Assembly: GCA_914767715.1 (NCBI GenBank)
Contig: OU612072.1
Coordinates: forward strand, 26,288,001-26,352,000
Reading direction: 5' to 3'
DNA length: 64,000 nucleotides
DNA from: Membranipora membranacea
Lineage: Eukaryota; Bryozoa; Gymnolaemata; Cheilostomatida; Membraniporidae
Below are positions 60,201 through 64,000 of the stretch, one piece after another; positions within the stretch are counted from its first letter, which is position 1; each line of letters starts with the position of its first letter. A model generated the notes under the pieces. That model was not told the origin of the DNA and searched no databases. It saw nothing but the letters and a program-made list of their open reading frames with translations. The position numbers and the translations under genes were made by a program.

Positions 60201-60889
60201 TACTGTTTTCAATCCGGGAAGAATACGGTGGTGTCAGGACGAGCGTCCGATTTCCTGGCTCCCTTGTTCCCAGTATATTAAGGTGTCAGTTATAATGAGT
60301 GGATTAGTTTTATGCCATTAACAACTCCAAGCACTAAATGAGCTGTATTTATTCAAAATGTTTGCAAATTAATTATTGCACTTCAACTAAAATAAGTGAT
60401 ATTCATGGGAACTTGTCACTATGGTTAGATCGCTGAATAGTTGAATGAGCATTTTCGACACTATATTGATGCTGTGCCTGCTGTCTCATGTCAAATCAGG
60501 TTAGGTTTGATTGAATCTTGAAGAGATTTCCTGAGGCATCAACAGCAATATGTATCAAACAATAACCTACAATGATGTTCACATTCCCTCTTGATGGTAA
60601 GCTTCGTTGTCACTGACAACACATGTATTGGCTGTATCAGGAATTTAATAGCGGTGCAATCCGGTTCCTCCAACTTTTTGGAGAAATGAATGAGGTTTAA
60701 TTTGGCCGACTGTCCGGCAGGATTAAGAAGAACAATCTCTGAATGGGTCTAACATACGATATGTATAACAACTATATCATTAACATGTGTAATATCACTT
60801 ATTGGTAGGAAATAAAGTGATGCCCAACTTCAATCCAACTTTTGCATCCATGTCACTGATACCAGATGTGCATTAGGCAGTCGGATAAC

Positions 60890-63800
60890 CATATCTTTTA
60901 TTCCATTTTGGTGACTGCTACGAATATGTTCAAATTTCATCAGATTTTTTATTGGTTGATGCATCCTGCTAGTGATATCCTCACAGGGTTTGATATCAGA
61001 CTGTTATACCTGTTACCGAAGAAATTGCTTGTTTCTCAAAAAAATATTTTATTACTCATGTGAAGGAGGAGATTAACACTCCTACATATGATGATTAATG
61101 GTCAGGATTACATTTCCTTGTTATGTTCATCATCACTTCTCTTAGCCCGTTAATCAACAGTAGGTAACATTTAATTTGTCAAGTCTCACATTAATTTGCC
61201 ATATCAGGCTGTGACTTTGCAAAACGGCAAAACGGCAAACGACATTTGTGTGTTGATTGCATACTTTTTTCATGAAGGCGTTGTAATAAGTCCACCATGT
61301 TGATTGCAATCTCAGATTCAATTACGTGATCTCTTCTAACACGAAGGAATAACAAGGTATCACAGTTAAAATAAGCCACAAGCCTTCTCATCATGGAGAA
61401 AAAATATACATGGAGTGGGTATCCTCACATGTCAAACAAGGCAGGATCGCTTGTAAAGAGGACTTGCTGACTATCTAACAGAGGAAATGATACCTAATAT
61501 GAGATGTTAATCCAGGCAGACAGCCAGCAGGTAGCTGCAATTCGTATTCCATTGTCCTACAACTGGCATTCAGGTCACAAGGTCTGAGACTGCAGTGTCT
61601 GCACATTAATAAATGTATGCTTGGGCTCACATGATTCAATGAAACAGAAACGCACGAGAGCCGAAAGTAGAATCAGTATCATAACAATGATCATAAGAGT
61701 TAGCAATACTAATATTGCCAAATCTTTTCAGGTGATATGAGAATCATTTATTAAACTTGCAAGCCTCATTGTGTTTATGTTAACCTGAACTATCCACAGT
61801 GTAAGGTTGGTACTTGGTATATATGCCATGGCTGCTTCAATAGTCATGACAGGATGTTATGTCATTTTTATTTTGTCAATTATGAAGACCACAATGCAGT
61901 GGTTATTCCCTTCAATGCTAAACCACACAATGTGCCTAATTTCTATCTGAATTTTACCAAAATAAATATGTGAACATGATTAATGCTCAGGATAACATTT
62001 CCTTCTTATATTTATCATCAATCTTTTTTAGCCAATAAATCAGCTTTATGTAAAGTACAGGTTGTCCAATCTTAAATTAATTCACCATATCAGGAAGTGA
62101 CTTTACAAAGCGGCAGACAAGGCCTTTTAATAACTATGAGTTAATTGTGATTTAAGATCAAACTATATAACTCACACCTAGCGCAAAGAATAACAAGGAA
62201 TCACAGTTATCATTAGCCACACACTTTCTTTGAATAGAGAAAAAAATAGAGTGAATAACGCCCACATGTCAGTACCTATCATAACAATAGGAAGAGACAG
62301 CAAAACTAAATATCGCCAGCCTTTTTTGAGTCATACGAGAAACATTGGTCAAAATCGCAAACCTAATCTTGTTTATGTTGGCCGCAGACTACTCTCAATT
62401 AGAACTGTCACTGGCTAGTCGTCCACTCATAGCATTGTGTTCTGCACAATGTCATGCATAATGTATAGAAAACATAAGTGATCTTTTTGTGAGCTTCTCG
62501 TATGCAAATGCAAGAAAAGTAATTTATAATACACCTTATTCATTAAGCATGGTTTTTGTGATAACTTTTGAGAGTTCATTCACAATGGTGATTTGTATAT
62601 GTTGAATTGAATTGAATCAGTTGCAACCTTCTAAAAGAGTAAGTTTTCAATAGCAGTCGCTATGGTGATAAATTACTTTTCATAAAAAAATAATATTTAA
62701 AGACAAACTTTGGTGTCCTATGCTTGCGACTGTGCTAATTGAAACCTGTCCCAGGACTATTCACTGCATAGGGCTGAATTATGGCTTGTACAGCTCATCA
62801 AAATGATGGAGCTTATTATTTATGCTATGGGGAAAAAACAGCGACTGACTAACTTGTGATTATCCAATCTGCTACAACGCAGAATGTTTTGTCAGTATTA
62901 TTTTGTCGATTATGTAGACCACAATCCAGTGGATATTTCCATTTATGCTGAACTGTGCAAAGAGCAGGTTTCTTTGAATGATTCTAAATTCTCAAAACTA
63001 ATAGTTATAGGATAATTTCAATGTATTTAATTTGAATTTTAACAAATAACCTGTTTATAATGTGAATTTTTGGTTATGGGTGAGTATGAACAATTGATCA
63101 TACAAAAAAGGTCAAGATGATGTTTATTAGATAGCTAATTATTGTTTATGATTCGCGATTAACTTTGTGTAACATACTTCCCATAGAATCACCCTTTTCC
63201 TAGTTGCTACAACAATATGTATGCTTTGTTATCACACAGGTCGGAGAGGAGGAATAGGTGCCAATTAAATTAATCTTCATAATGAGCAAATAATGACATA
63301 AACTTTTCCTATATGTAGTGATGTTAATCCATGTCACATCACATACACTCAGGGACTAGTCACTAAATAACTGCTGTTGGCTTGATCTATCAGGTGAGAC
63401 AAGAATTTGGGTTATGCAGATAATAGTTGTCAAAAGAACCAATCCAAATGGGTTGTGACAATTTGGCACGATACCCCATGTTTCCTTTTCAACTAAGCGA
63501 CCTGTTGCGAGATTCTACTTTTGGCGCTAAGAAGAGTTCTGTTCATTATAGAATATAAAATGAGCGTTTGATATTTCCTTGGATGAAGTTATCATGGAAA
63601 ACAATCAAACTCCATTGAGTGAAAACCAAAATAAGTAATATGGTGAGTTATTAAACATTGGTTCAACCCAAAATTTCTCAACGGTCTCCTAAAAAGAAAG
63701 AAACCAATAGATTAGCTCAGAAAATTCACTCAGCTAGAACATAATGGTTAATAGAGCATTTCTTTAGCTGATAGTTTATTATACTAAGGCTGACCTAGAA

Positions 63801-63980
63801 TTCATTTGTCCTAAATGAGGTGATTGGAAATATTGATTTTTTGAGATTGATAATTTTGAAGATATATCACGCTTTCAAATGTTTATTCACTCTCACTTAA
63901 ATTTTAACTTTGCATTGTCTTGTATAGAAATAGTCAATGCAAAAGACCAACTATCTCAGACTGTAAATTTATTATTAAGA
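60890..63980. repeat. Block E, copy 2 (part of duplicon T)
   Basis: Co-linear with about 53,870-56,620, with sub-blocks starting ATGATTAATGxTCAGGAT near 61,088 and 61,976. No gene is seen; short frames differ between copies. Confidence 0.6.
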
Positions 63981-64000
63981 ATGTTTGCATATTTTGAAAA

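Larger units (their letters stand above)
57171..64000 (-). repeat. Duplicon T, unit 2 (runs off the window)
   Basis: Contains gene T2 and its upstream flank. Spacing T1 to T2 is 9.2 kb at the start codons, but about 6.8 kb between the block E copies, reflecting indels. The 59,040-59,480 and 60,310-64,000 stretches hold no supported gene. Confidence 0.65.

Overview
This is animal (metazoan) nuclear DNA, probably from an aquatic invertebrate. The genes have GT-AG introns, TATA boxes, signal-peptide exons, AATAAA signals and thrombospondin type-1 (TSP1) domains, and they lie in AT-rich DNA full of SINEs, LINE fragments, a FLYWCH/MULE-type transposon relic and palindromic MITEs. I cannot assign a phylum. 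There is no operon, phage, CRISPR or rRNA signal. Most open frames over 60 codons here are chance.

Layout. (1) 1-28,620, + strand: about five tandem copies (units U1-U5) of a duplicon, each with a three-exon gene for a small secreted Tyr/His/Pro/Asn/Gln-rich repeat protein (A1, A2, A3, A5 intact; A4 a pseudogene). The downstream flank holds a tRNA-derived SINE in U1-U3 and a shared open frame of doubtful coding status. (2) 28,620-34,480: transposon debris, namely a FLYWCH zinc-finger exon and a MULE-like transposase exon on the - strand, a LINE reverse-transcriptase fragment and a foldback MITE. (3) 34,900-40,330: an orphan promoter/leader and a 2-2.8 kb direct duplication with a LINE fragment in only one copy. 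(4) 40,626-42,341: a large near-perfect palindrome and a 238-bp tandem duplication. (5) 43,341-44,249, + strand: gene C, a three-exon secreted Phe/Ser/Arg/Gly-rich protein. (6) 48,200-64,000: a second duplicon carrying two five-exon - strand genes (T1, T2) for secreted proteins with TSP1 domains and His/Pro/Tyr-rich ends. T2 has a SINE in its last coding exon.

Main point. All three gene types use one 5' module: a TATA box, a roughly 50-70 nt leader, a first coding exon contributing only ATGG, then a phase-1 intron into an exon beginning C-T-ATG-ACA (or ATA-ACA) that encodes a near-identical signal peptide with a conserved Ala-Cys-Val. Every intron is phase 1. Three unrelated mature regions (12-residue Tyr/His repeats, a Phe/Ser/Arg-rich chain, TSP1 pairs) follow this module. 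I infer a rapidly evolving, co-regulated cluster of secreted structural or adhesive matrix proteins built by duplication and exon exchange. The function is inferred from composition only.
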